This document shows positions 22,917-34,933 of a stretch of 64,000 nt of DNA, one piece after another. The stretch's first letter is position 1. The number at the start of each line of letters is the position of its first letter. Under the pieces are notes generated by a model. The model was not told where the DNA came from. It saw nothing but the letters and a program-made list of their open reading frames with translations, and did not search any database. The position numbers and the translations under genes were made by a program. Origin of the DNA: Calonectria ilicicola (lineage: Eukaryota > Ascomycota > Sordariomycetes > Hypocreales > Nectriaceae); the NCBI GenBank assembly GCA_020809705.1, contig CP085825.1:6634001-6698000 (forward strand), given 5' to 3'.

Positions 22917-24387
22917 TTCTTTTTAGAACGAATTTCGGGAATATGGCTTTGATGTTCGTAGAGAGGAAACGATTGAAGAGGTGACATCCTTTGCTACATA
23001 TAGCGCTTGACCCCAGCTGATTGCAAGTAACGGCCCCCAAAAGAATAGCATTGTGATACAGCATATTATGATGCATCAGAAAATACCAGCCATCTTCTTC
23101 CAGTTACAAGGATGTCTCAATTGCATTTTCATTCCGTGGGCTGAATGAAGCAGAAAATGATAGTTTTGCAATGATCAGAATACAATCTCAATAGCTACAA
23201 CCAAAAGTGGCTGCATGCAATGGCAAAGCTAATTGACGCCAATGTAAGAAAATCGGGCTTACTCAGAAAAAAAGCAATGGAATAGAGCCTGAAATGAATG
23301 TGGTGGCGTGATTTTCAAGTAGCCTGCATTGTCGTAGCCTTACGAGGCCCTGTACCACTGATTAAAAAATTGATGAGGGTGCGATAGGCCAAACAACTCA
23401 TACGCTCTTGTCAAACCTTTTCAAGATGATCAATAATAAAGAGATAGAATTTAGAGTGACAGATTATTTTGCGCCGATTTAAGCTTGTTTCTTGTGCTTA
23501 TTTAATGCTGGTCAGTGTTGCTTCCCAAGTCTTGGAGTAAATCTCGCGCTGGTGGTGGCGTGAACGTGGCGTTGGACTCGTGACAATTAAAAATTTAGAG
23601 TCGCACATTCTGAACATTAGACTGACGTCATAAATATCTCAAAAGAAAATTGAAATAAGATTGATTGGACCTGATGATGTATTGGATGCCAGCCTCTAGA
23701 CTCATACATTGATCAAAGCTAAGTCTTGTGCATCCCAAAGACACATACAGAGCGATAAGACACCAGTTTGCTTCCGATGAGTAATTACGAATGAGGTGCG
23801 TTCTATCGGACAACGGAGTTATAATGTTTCCACTCTGTTGGATCTTAACAGGATCCGATGCCTTTTGTGCACACATTGTACTATCTGGCTATCCACGCCA
23901 CCATCAACGACATCTCTAAACACCACGACCTGTACGAACGCCTGGCCCACCCGATTCGCACGATTGATCCTCGCCGGTAACTATACATCATATTCTTTCT
24001 TGACTTTCAATAATTTACAAATTTGAAAATATTTTAGATGGCTCACCTCGATATAGTGGTTATGCTGTGCTTTCTTGGTTGAGAGCTTGTTCACGATGGC
24101 TATTTTCATTCTTTGTTTATATTTGAACCGGCCATTACTATGAAATACATAGTATCAAGTATAAAAATTTGGTCAGTCACTGAATTATTTTCATTCTATC
24201 TACTAGCCGGCTTAGAGGTATAAACGCCTCCCATCATCTGAGGGCTAGGCTCTATAGTACGGGTCTATAAGGGGTATATGTCCACTAACATATATCTCAT
24301 AACGAAATTTAGCTAAAATGCAGCATTATATACACTAAACAATCGTACGTTAGGTCGTATAGCTATTAGAATTAACAGACGCTTTCA
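22917..24387. other. AT-rich spacer, no gene seen
   Basis: About 1.5 kb of AT-rich sequence separates the membrane protein start from the metallopeptidase 3' end. All frames are short, and no RNA gene or terminal repeat was recognised. Confidence 0.55.
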
Positions 24388-25683
24388 TTATATAGCTGTA
24401 GTGGTCGAGTTTCCAGAACCCTGGTATTCCACCTGAATCTCGTACTTTTGGTTGTCCTGGTTCACTACTGTAACCTTGACACCCCACCCAGGAACTTCGT
24501 ATGAGCTAGGAGAGCCTGCATCAAGAGACAGAGTTCCATCGTTTCGCTCGTCAAAATTATCGACGCCACATCCGCCCGAGTTGGGCTTCGCATCCACAAC
24601 CTTAACTGGACCCGAACCCGTGGGTAGGGTTGTATCGATGGTGTAAAGCAGAACACCTGGGGCGCATACACGGTGGTCGACGTCTCCGTTGATACGGGCC
24701 TCGGCAACAAGGGCTGAGGTCTTGTTTTTTGCAATGACAACAGCTTTAGTACCGCCGGCGATGGCAAGAGGGGTGAGGGTGTGCTCGGTCGTACCGGGGT
24801 TGAGAATGCAGTCAACATTCTCATCGGAGATCCAGCCCAAGCGCCACTTATCCCAGGCGAAAAAGTCGGGAGCAATACCGCCGATAACACCCATGGCACT
24901 CCAGCCGCCGACGTAAAATCCAGTCGACTCAAAACCAGTAAGTGGGTAGTAGTCGGGCAGGCACATGGAGTGACCTGTCTCATGGTTCAGTGCCTTGTAA
25001 CCCCAGTACAGGTACGGATCTGTTCCAAAAGTGATGGCCTTCCTGGATACGCTGGCATTATTGTAAGAGACACGCGAGTTGAATGCGTACGATCGAGTCA
25101 TGAATGAAGTTGCATTGCGCGTAGGAATAATGTACAGAATGTCGTAGTCAGACGGCGCAGGTGTGGAGCCGTTGTTTGTGTAGACCTGCAGGGCATCCTG
25201 AATATAGGAGTTGTGCTGTTGCCAGGTGATGCCGTTGTCCCAACCATACGATTCCGCAGAGAAAGGCATGCGGTGAATGGTTGAAACATCGGCGTCGATG
25301 TCGAGGTTGAGAGCGCCATAGCTGCTGTTCTTGAACCACTCAGTCGCTTCGGGCACGAAGAAATCGCGGAGTTCAGTGGCCGTCTCGTTGGAAGCCTGGG
25401 CATCGGAGAAGTCGACAAAGAGCATCTTGCCCCGGATTGTGCCGGTACCTTGGACACAATCGCCGGGATAATTGAACCCGACGCTCAGGAAGGCGTTAAG
25501 ATTGGCCGGTAGTTTACATGTCGGAACCCATGGAGTGTTGTCGGGGAGGGTGCTGTTCCAATCGGTGCTGTTGCCATCAGGAAGAGTGCTGTTCCCATCT
25601 AGCAGAGTGGTCTCGTCTGCACGCACTGAAAGCGTACAAGCGACCGCTGCCGCAGGCAAAAGAAGCGACAATAAACTTAACAT
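24388..25683 (-). CDS. Secreted M6-like zinc metallopeptidase
   Basis: Intronless. I start at the ATG at 25681-25683 (431 aa) because it opens directly into a signal peptide (MLSLLSLLLPAAAVACTLSV). An upstream in-frame ATG at 25764 would add 27 polar residues before it. The zinc site is HETGHSMCLPDYYP (His234, Glu235, His238, with Asp244 as the next conserved acid), the HExGHxxxLPDxY arrangement of M6 (immune inhibitor A-like) peptidases. Next to it are GGWSAMG and WDKWRLGW, also typical of the family. A spacer of NST-rich repeats (DGNST, PDGNSTDWNST) follows the signal peptide, and many N-x-S/T sites suggest heavy N-glycosylation. It likely cuts proteins outside the cell, for nutrition or host interaction; the substrate is unknown. 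No pro-peptide boundary is evident. The gene lies alone between AT-rich spacers. Confidence 0.88.
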   Translation of the reverse strand: MLSLLSLLLPAAAVACTLSVRADETTLLDGNSTLPDGNSTDWNSTLPDNTPWVPTCKLPANLNAFLSVGFNYPGDCVQGTGTIRGKMLFVDFSDAQASNETATELRDFFVPEATEWFKNSSYGALNLDIDADVSTIHRMPFSAESYGWDNGITWQQHNSYIQDALQVYTNNGSTPAPSDYDILYIIPTRNATSFMTRSYAFNSRVSYNNASVSRKAITFGTDPYLYWGYKALNHETGHSMCLPDYYPLTGFESTGFYVGGWSAMGVIGGIAPDFFAWDKWRLGWISDENVDCILNPGTTEHTLTPLAIAGGTKAVVIAKNKTSALVAEARINGDVDHRVCAPGVLLYTIDTTLPTGSGPVKVVDAKPNSGGCGVDNFDERNDGTLSLDAGSPSSYEVPGWGVKVTVVNQDNQKYEIQVEYQGSGNSTTTAI

Positions 25684-27630
25684 GATGAATACCGGGCGGT
25701 TATCCGACAAATGACAAACGCGTAAAGATTTGGGAATGGCTTCTAATAAATACTGCTTTGCCATCCTTTCAGAGTGGGATCAGCGGAGTCGCCGCTTCGT
25801 CTACAGCATTGTGCCGGAGCTAGCGCAATCTGCCGCCTCGTATTGATGGCTCGTTTAAGAAATTGGAAGTATTGGGAAGATGGACGGGGTCCACTGAAAC
25901 AAGTTATTTTCCCCTGCTCATCTCCTTCTTTGAACCCGAGACCCCGTGCACAGATCATCTCAATTCTTATGCGAAAACCCTCACCAGCAAGTTCTGAAAC
26001 GAGTTGGCGCAAACGATTCAACTACTTGAGCTACTAGCCTGAAGAGGCAATACCTTATACTAGAAGAGAGTAAAAGTATTTAACCGGACCACATATCAAC
26101 AGCAGCTGGTGGTTTTCTGGTGTAGTTTTTGGGGAAAATGAAGATACACACAATGTTTGCCGCCAAGACAACCTTGTTTACGGTCCGGGGTGTGTGGGCT
26201 ATTTTGGGTTTGCGGCAGTGGTCTGATGCCGGTATCGTCTCGGCTTCTAGGACGGGACTTGGGGGAATATGTGGAATCTGGCCCTGCACTCTGGCTAATC
26301 GCGCGACATGGGTGAGTTGAGTGAGGCAGGTATTGATACAAGACATATGGAGATTTGTCATATCTATGGAGAGGTAAGAGCTCTTGATTGGGTAGTATGG
26401 TGATAAAACGCAGTTGCGCATTATGGAAGCGCTCTCGAAGCGCCCCTGGCACAATGAAACTCAATCCATCCGGTACGAGCACGACGGATAAAACTAAACG
26501 AGATAGGAACCAGCTATTGCATTAACTTAACAATCGCGACGCCGAGCCCAGTTTTATGAATGGCTTAATTTATACACTCAACAAAAAGCTCTTCATGAAG
26601 CTTATCTTTATCAATGGAAGCAGAAATGACGGGGGATGCTCATCCTCGTTAATTATCTTCCAGAAAGGGTGACCGCTGGCAGCATGTCGCCCTCGAAGGT
26701 AGAGGACCGAATTTGCACTGGGAATCCTTTTATATCTCTCGAAATAATGGCGAAAAATGAACTATGATGAAGCAGATGAAGAGATATCAACAAGAATTTC
26801 GGCGATTATACCGAGCGCTTTTTTAATAATAAATCCAGAGTACATGGGCAATAGATGTAACCAGCTAAATAGCTCTAGCTTCGATGGCTGCCTGGAGTCA
26901 AGTCGCATATCACACCTATGGGGTCCGAAGCCGACGAGTCATTCAACATCCAGGTATTCTGCTCTTTATTAGGGGACAAGTCTAGAATTGAGCTTATGAG
27001 TGGCTGCACGATGGGTTCAAAGTTCGTTATATCGGTGTCTCGTTGTCATTATGGTTGTCAAATTCTAAAGTCATAGTAAAAACACAGTGGAGGCAAATGC
27101 TTGGATCATTTGTTCTGACTAATCATGCGACTAATATAAGTTGGGTGAGTGAAATACCAAAGCGGGGAGGAGACGGGAGATAACAAGTCGAATTCGCGAG
27201 CTTTGCGCATTGATTTAGATGAGTATGGGGAGCGTACAGGATTGAAATTAGGATATGATTTACCGGGATGTTGGTCATTATTATCTGGTCACTTCCTAAA
27301 TGATACTACTGGAAAATGTCCAACTGTCTAGATAGCCAATCATTAGCCGCTTAATGCTTGTTAGTGGCGGTCCTCCCCTGCATGAGGCTGAGCGAAGCAT
27401 GTGACCGAACTGGGCTGAGACGCGAATCAGCCTACGGGTAATCCAAAAAACTGCTGACGGGCAGACTTTTGGCCTCTCCAAGTTCGCGCGGGATTACCTC
27501 ACCGCATCAGTGGCCTGCTATTACGCCCAAGACTGGAATTACTTTCATATGAATCTTCATTCATACGTCTTTGGTATTGTTCTAGACGAATTACTTGGGC
27601 AGTTCTAGTCAGCTTGTGACGAAGTACGTC
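25684..27630. other. AT-rich spacer upstream of the NACHT gene
   Basis: Roughly 1.9 kb without an assignable gene. A minus-strand frame at about 26096-26500 (containing VPDGLSFIVPGALRERFHNA and ILPNQELLPLHRYDKSP) looks partly protein-like but lacks an ATG and splice-compatible neighbours. It may be a gene remnant. Confidence 0.5.
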
Positions 27631-30600
27631 ATGTCCGGTCTCGAGGCTTTAGGTTTGGCTTGCAGCATCTTCCAGGTCATTAGCTTTGGCCGTGAAGTAA
27701 TAGATGTTGGGAAGAGTGTCTACCAAGATGGCACGCTTAACGAATCACTGGAAGAATATGCGGTTGTTCTTAAAGATGTCTCAACCGACATTCAGTCAAG
27801 CACGACGTCGAAATCTCCGACTAAGAACAGCGAAAAAGAGTTGGTCAAGATCGCTGAAAAGTGTCAAATAGCCTCTCGAGATCTCAGAGATGAGATTTCG
27901 TTCATTCTGGGAGAGTCAGCCAAAGGTAATTTGGCCAAGACCGTGAAGGTTGCAGCCAAGACAACCTGGCGAAGGAGGCGGCTTGCTCGGCTGGAAAGAG
28001 ACTTGTTAGGTGTTGAAACATTGATGAAAACTCGTCTACTTGGTTCTATTTAGTGAGTCAGGATTCTCCCCCTTTCGATTTTCAAAACAAATGGACTGGG
28101 CTAATAAACAATAGTAATAAAATCGATACAATAGAGATAGAGCAAAAGGCACACACCAAGGAGCTGAAGTACTTTATCCAGCAATACAATTCTGGATACC
28201 AACAAGCAAGTGATCTAGTGATGCGACAAGCCGAGATAACAAGAGATCACACATCAAAACAGGCCAAGGAGTTAAAAAACCATATCGTCAAGGAGTCACA
28301 ACAGCGTGATATAGCTATGAAGCGGCATATCAGCTCTGCTATTCAATCGTCTGAAAATAAATTGAGTTCTAGGATAGCCGGAATAAGTCTTGGTCATGCA
28401 CAAGAGTCAAAATTCGAGAAGCTTCTGGGTAGCCTTAAATTTTTCGATTTCAACAGAAGACGGAACGAGATTAACGACGCTCATCCCAAAACGTTTCAAT
28501 GGATTTTCTCTGAAAGCGCAGAGAATCCCTCTGATTCAAATCCTGGTTCCGAGTCAGAGTATGACAGTGAAAGCACGGACGACTTTGATGAAGCAATTTC
28601 ATCTCAAAGTGCAGACGAACAATCTGTGGATTCATCTTTATCCGACAACGAAAACCACCCCGACCCGCACTGGGATAGATTCCCAGAATGGTTGCGATCA
28701 GATGCTAAAATTTACTGGATTAGTGGCAAACCGGGATCTGGTAAATCAACCCTGGTAAAATTTATTCTTGCCGACCCGCGCACCATTAAATTGCTTGATT
28801 CTTGGCAACCTAACTCTATCCTCATCTCCCACTTCTTCTGGCGCCCAGGGAATGGAATGCAGCAAAACATAAAAGGCATGCTGTGTGCAATTTTATATCA
28901 GCTATTATCTAATAGCCAATTGTCACAAGAATTTGTGGGGAAACTTCCTGGAATGTCAAGCAAAGAATATGACACCGATTGGTCAGTGAAAGAACTTCTT
29001 TTGGTAACAGACTTAGTCATACGTCAATATGATAGACCTATATGTATATTTCTCGATGGATTGGATGAAATCAGTGATAAGGACGGAGTTGATTCTCTGC
29101 TATCCGTTGTGGATAAACTTGGAGAATATCCCGTTGTCAAAATTTGTCTTTCCAGCCGGCCAGAGCCTGTTTTTCTCAGAAAGCTCGAAACCCTACCTCA
29201 TCTTCGAATACAAGATCTTACAAGACCGGATCTTGAATCATATGCACGAGAAAAGCTAGGTGTATCACTTCCACAAAACGAAGACCTCACAGAATCTTTT
29301 GAATCTTTTGTATCCTCAAAAACTGATGCGGAAAAGGCGTTGTCGCTGATTGTTTCAAAAGCTGAAGGGGTGTTTTTGTGGCTCATTTTAGCTCTCAAAA
29401 GCGTTGCCAAGGGTATTGATAACGGAGATGATATGGAAGAGATCGAAACGAGAATTAACAGCCTTCCCGGAGATCTTGTTCCATTGTATGAGGATATGTG
29501 GAATAGGCTTAATGAGAATGAGCCCGTCTATCAAAGAACGGCCGCACGCCTCTTTCGTTTCTACATTGAGAGGGGCAAAATACAAGACGAAGTCAACCCC
29601 TTCCCCATGAGTCCGCTCGAAATGACGATTGCTTCAGTGCCGGCGCTAAATAGTGAGCTATGGGATACCAGACCACCAGTAGCAGTCGGTACTATTTTAA
29701 GTCACTGTCAAAAGCTCGAGAAAGATATACGAATTCGATGTGCTGGTCTTCTGGATATAACATAAACACCAAAGAATCTGATTCAGATCAAGGACTGCTC
29801 TCACAGCCGCGAGATGCTGAGTATGGCGTTTTGATCCCATATACAAGCGGAGCACGTACAATTGGCTTCGTTCATCGAACTGCGTACGACTTCCTTCGAG
29901 ATACTATCAAAGGCCAGGAAATCCTTCAACATGATGTCACCTCAGCCATGGACATACGTGCTCATATTTATCGGGCAAATCTAAATTACTGTCAACTATT
30001 CTCTGGGGTCCCGTTCTTACGGCGCGGTTCCGCGGCAGATATTCTTTTTCTACTGGCTTCTTTGGAGAACATGCCGCAAGGTGACAATACTTCAGCTGAC
30101 GAGTTTGAGAATATGTGTTGCGTGCTGACGAAACAATGTCATATAATAAGCCGGAAGGGATTCCTCAAGGAGATTAGGTCAACCGGATTGCCAGGCTGGT
30201 GCTCTAACATTGAGTTTTACGAGCTGTGTGTGACCAGTGGCAGCCTATTTGCCTACGTTACGGATTTCATTTCTGAAGAAAGTGTTGGGATTGCTGAGCT
30301 GTCGCGCCTCTTACTTGCGATGACATATAAGGATAATCCTGAATATCATGAACCTACTGAAACTTGGATCTCCTCGCACAACCAACTTTTTTACTTGTTA
30401 CTTGGAAAAGGGGCCGACCCCAACATGGTGTGCCTAGCCGCAACCGCGAACCGGAGGTGTTCTATCGGCAATACACCAATGGACTCAAGGGCTAGTACGA
30501 TGGTTTGCTACCCCGGTGTTAGGAGTGGTTTGACCCCGGGTCCACTGAGCGAGAGTCAGATGTTGTCCATGTTCCGGCAATTGGACCTTCTTCTTGCTTC

Positions 30601-31135
30601 TAGTACAAATTTTGAATTTATTCCCTTGCATGTGGTTGCATATTTTACAAAGGAAATGCACGAACCCCATTACCATTGTCGAATTGAACATCCGGAAGAA
30701 GACTTTATGCCTATGAGGCGGTCAGAGCTCATACACAATTCATTTGCCTGTATCGTTCAATTGTCAGTATTTACCATACTTGAATCCTATCTCCACACCC
30801 TGCGGGCCAAGAACCCCAAGCTTTATCACAGCCCAGAGGCTATGGCTGTTGCAAAAAGGCTGCAAAGCTTTGGCCAGGGCACTTCATACTCCACGAATCG
30901 TGTGGTTGCTATGGTCAAGGTTCATCGGGAAAGATATCGGCTACCAGATATTTCAAGAATTCCATATCGTGAGGGATCGACAGATGAATGTTCAGGAATA
31001 CTTTTGAACACTGTCCTTGAGTGTATCGGAAGAGAAGATAACTATACCAAAATAGTGCCTGAGCACGTGGTTTTGAACTACTTCGAAAGAGCACAGCCAG
31101 GGCATGGCTCACTTTTTGCTTGTCTAAGAAACTAA
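27631..31135 (+). CDS. NACHT-domain STAND (NLR-like) protein, frame disrupted
   Basis: Starts at ATG 27631 with MSGLEALGLACSIFQVISFG, the hallmark of the fungal STAND N-terminal domain. Exon 1 ends at 28052; a 62-bp intron (28053-28114, GTGAGT, CTAATAAAC branch, ATAG) joins exon 2. A helical linker and an acidic Ser/Asp-rich stretch lead to the nucleotide-binding domain: Walker A GKPGSGKST (28725-28751), Walker B CIFLDGLDEIS (~29044-29076), sensor LSSRPEP and a winged-helix region ending CAGLLDI. The frame then stops at 29763-29765, while the frame entered from 29787 continues the expected protein (IGFVHRTAYDFLRD, later an ankyrin-like LLLGKGADPN). A 41-bp intron at 29746-29786 would restore a 1133-aa frame but would remove part of CAGLLDI; otherwise one indel is needed. 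Such proteins are intracellular ATP-switched sensors linked to non-self recognition. Neighbouring sequence is AT-rich, as is usual for accessory loci. Confidence 0.75.
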
Positions 31136-31351
31136 GGAATAATTTCTTTGAGGTTGTACAGAGACGAAAATGGTGTTGAAATGACTTGGGACGAGGCATA
31201 TCAAATCTCTGGGAAGATTCCAAATTGGCGTAAGGATATGAGATCCTATGGAAAAAAATTGGACTCCGAAGAGCTTTCTGACCTTGAGGCGCACAAGTTA
31301 TGTTGCAAGGAGTGGGTCGATAGCATGTTAAATGGTGGAGGTGATTCATAG
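31136..31351 (+). pseudogene. In-frame continuation after the NACHT gene stop
   Basis: Directly after the TAA at 31133-31135 the same frame stays open for 71 codons (RLYRDENGVEMTWDEAYQIS, IPNWRKDMRSYGKKLDSEEL) to a TAG at 31349-31351. There is no start codon. The residues are protein-like and charged. This looks like the former C-terminus of the NACHT protein cut off by a nonsense change (CAA to TAA would suffice), not a separate gene. Confidence 0.5.
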
Positions 31352-32164
31352 CATAGCGTGGTTAGATGTCAGCAGCTGGAACGTCATTGTAATAGTGAGC
31401 TAGGAGTAAGTAAACGGCAGAAAATACAACAAAAATGGGCTTGAAGCTATTAGTATGAATTTTCATATGGCAGAGGGGAGGGAAATCTGTGTCCTGTTAT
31501 CTGTGATGCATCTGGCTTTGCTACTCTGTTTGCTGGGTTTGTGTGCCATGCATCTATTATTAGATAGTAATGCGCGTCATCCATCGGCACTTGGCTACGT
31601 GGTAATGTCAGCATTAGTTAGATATAATCTATCTAGATGTGGATATTTCCTTTGTTTGACACCTTTGGGTGGTCAATGGATATGATAGATGTGAGATGCG
31701 CCCACACCAAGCCTCCACTTCTAAGCGGAAATACATTCAACCAACGAGGGTGCGCTCTCTTCCGAAAAGCTTCGGCTCCTCGAACCGGATATCGGGTACC
31801 CACTAGGCGCCCTCTCCCGCCAAGCTGCGAATTCCGTGCCAAAAAAAAAAAAAAAAAATTAAATTTGATTGCTAAGCAAAAAAGCATGGAGAAGAGCTCC
31901 TCCGCCCCAAGATGTCATTGTTACCCCGCCATCATGGCGTCTCGATTAACAAATACCACCCCACTTCGCAGCCCTCCCGCCCAATCCGTTGGCAGCTTGT
32001 GCACGACAAGCATTGAGGGGGAACTTCGAGGGCGGAACGCAGCGTGCCGCGAAGCGGATATATAGAATGGTGCAATGTGCCGGCTACTTCCGAAGTCGCA
32101 ATAAGAAGCTGCCTTGCTGCTGCTGCTCGCCAATTGAAGCTGCATATGCCACGGTAGTTGTAGC
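31352..32164. other. Spacer and promoter of the quinone oxidoreductase gene
   Basis: Contains an 18-A run at 31841-31858 and a candidate TATA element (about 32059-32065) some 100 bp before the next ATG. The open frame at 31455-31685 is hydrophobic and has no support. No gene seen. Confidence 0.55.
32059..32065 (+). promoter_or_regulatory. Candidate TATA box
   Basis: TATATAG lies about 100 bp upstream of the oxidoreductase ATG, at a plausible distance for a fungal core promoter. It is a motif match only. Confidence 0.35.
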
Positions 32165-33355
32165 ATGTCCCTGTCGTCTCGTGTCTGGCCAACAGCCCGT
32201 CGCTCCCTTTATAAGCTCTACAGCTCCCCATCTGTGGTCCCATTGTCCAGGTTCCCCATTGCTACTGCTGCTGCTGCTCCATCCTTTTGTCGCCATCGCC
32301 AATCCATCGTCACCATGGCTCCCATCCCCGCAACTATGAAGGTCGTCCAGATCTCGGAGAACGGCGGCGTCGAAGCCCTCCAGTACACTGATGTGCCCGT
32401 GCCCAAGATTTCTGAGGGCCAGGTCCTCGTCAAGAACGACTTTGCCGGCGTCAACTTCATCGACACCTACTTCCGCTCCGGCCTGTACAAGGCGCCCTAC
32501 CTGCCGCTCATCCTCGGCCGCGAGGGCGCTGGCGAGGTCGTCGACGCCCACTCATCCGTCACTAACATCCCCGTTGGCTCCCGCGTTGTCTTCATGGGCA
32601 CCTACCACACCTACGGCGAGTTCAGTGCTGTCGCCGCCAAGGACGCCGTGGTTATCCCCGAGGCTCTCTCCACCGACAAGGCCGCCGCCGCATTCCTCCA
32701 GGGTCTGACAGCTTGGACCTTTATCCGCGAGGCTGGTGAGGTGAAGCCTGGCCAGTGGGTGCTCGTCCACGCTGCCGCCGGTGGCGTTGGCAGCCTGCTG
32801 GTCCAGATGCTTCGCGCTGTGGGAGCCAAGACAATTGGCACTGCCAGCACCGAGGAGAAGCTTGCGCTGGCCCGCAAGAACGGCGCTGACTACACCATCA
32901 ACTCTGGCGACGATGTCGTGGCCAAGGTCAAGGAGATTACCGGAGGCCACGGCGCCGACGTCATCTTTGATGGTGTTGGCAAGGCTACGTTCGATGCCGA
33001 TCTCGAATTGATTGCCGCCAAGGGTAGCCTCATCTCCTTTGGAAACGCTGTAAGTCAATTAGTAGTATAATGCGAGGTGCGGAAAGTTGCTAATAAACCA
33101 CAGTCTGGCGCCGTCCCGCCCGTCAACATTCTCCGCCTCACTCCCAAGTCCGTCAGACTTATGCGACCCGTTGTCAATGTCTATGTCGCAGAGCGCGAGA
33201 GCCTTGAAAAGTACACAAACGAGCTATTCGAAATGATCACATCCGGCAAGCTAGACGTTGCCGTGCACGAGGTGTATCCCCTGAAGGATGTGGCACGCGC
33301 CCACCAGGATCTTGAGGGACGAAAGACGACGGGCAAGCTGCTCATAAAATTGTAA
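32165..33355 (+). CDS. NADPH:quinone oxidoreductase (zeta-crystallin-like, MDR family)
   Basis: Exons 32165-33049 and 33104-33355 (54-bp intron, GTAAGT..CACAG, CTAATAAAC branch) give 378 aa. From residue 51 on, it is a full medium-chain reductase: an N-terminal GroES-like domain with VNFIDTYFRSGLY and LGREGAGEV, then the Rossmann domain with AAAGGVGSLLVQ binding NADPH and GADVIFDGVG, and the KLLIKL end. The zinc-binding residues of alcohol dehydrogenases are absent, as in quinone reductases (yeast Zta1, plant and animal zeta-crystallin). It would carry out one- or two-electron reduction of quinones with NADPH. The first 50 residues are Arg/Ser/Ala-rich with few acids, a probable mitochondrial presequence. 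A second ATG at 32315 in excellent context (caccATGg) would give the cytosolic-size enzyme. It is convergent with the epimerase gene, 181 bp apart. Confidence 0.92.
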
Positions 33356-33536
33356 TTAAATTCTAAGCCGTTTGACCTTTTTTTTTTATTTAACTTTATT
33401 TCTTTCTTTTGTTTTTTAATGCTACCACGAGTCTAAAATATATGCCATGGATTCTTTCAATCGCTGTGTATCCAAACATTTTACGCTAATAGCCCCATCA
33501 GGACCCAAGGCGTGAGGAGACCTGCTCGCATTTAAT

Positions 33537-34933
<1,397 letters not shown>

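Noticed and set aside
26096..26482. Minus-strand frame with VPDGLSFIVPGALRERFHNA
   Set aside because: Some protein-like blocks but no ATG, no introns that extend it, and other frames overlap; at most a relic.
31455..31685. Hydrophobic 76-codon plus-strand frame
   Set aside because: Leu-rich by chance in AT-rich spacer; no conserved features.
31841..31858. 18-A run as a sign of a retroposed gene
   Set aside because: No target-site duplication or reverse-transcribed body next to it; similar runs occur at 6227, 36032 and 48213 (as T).
32084..33058. Long minus-strand frames opposite the quinone oxidoreductase
   Set aside because: Shadow frames caused by GC-rich third positions of the real gene.
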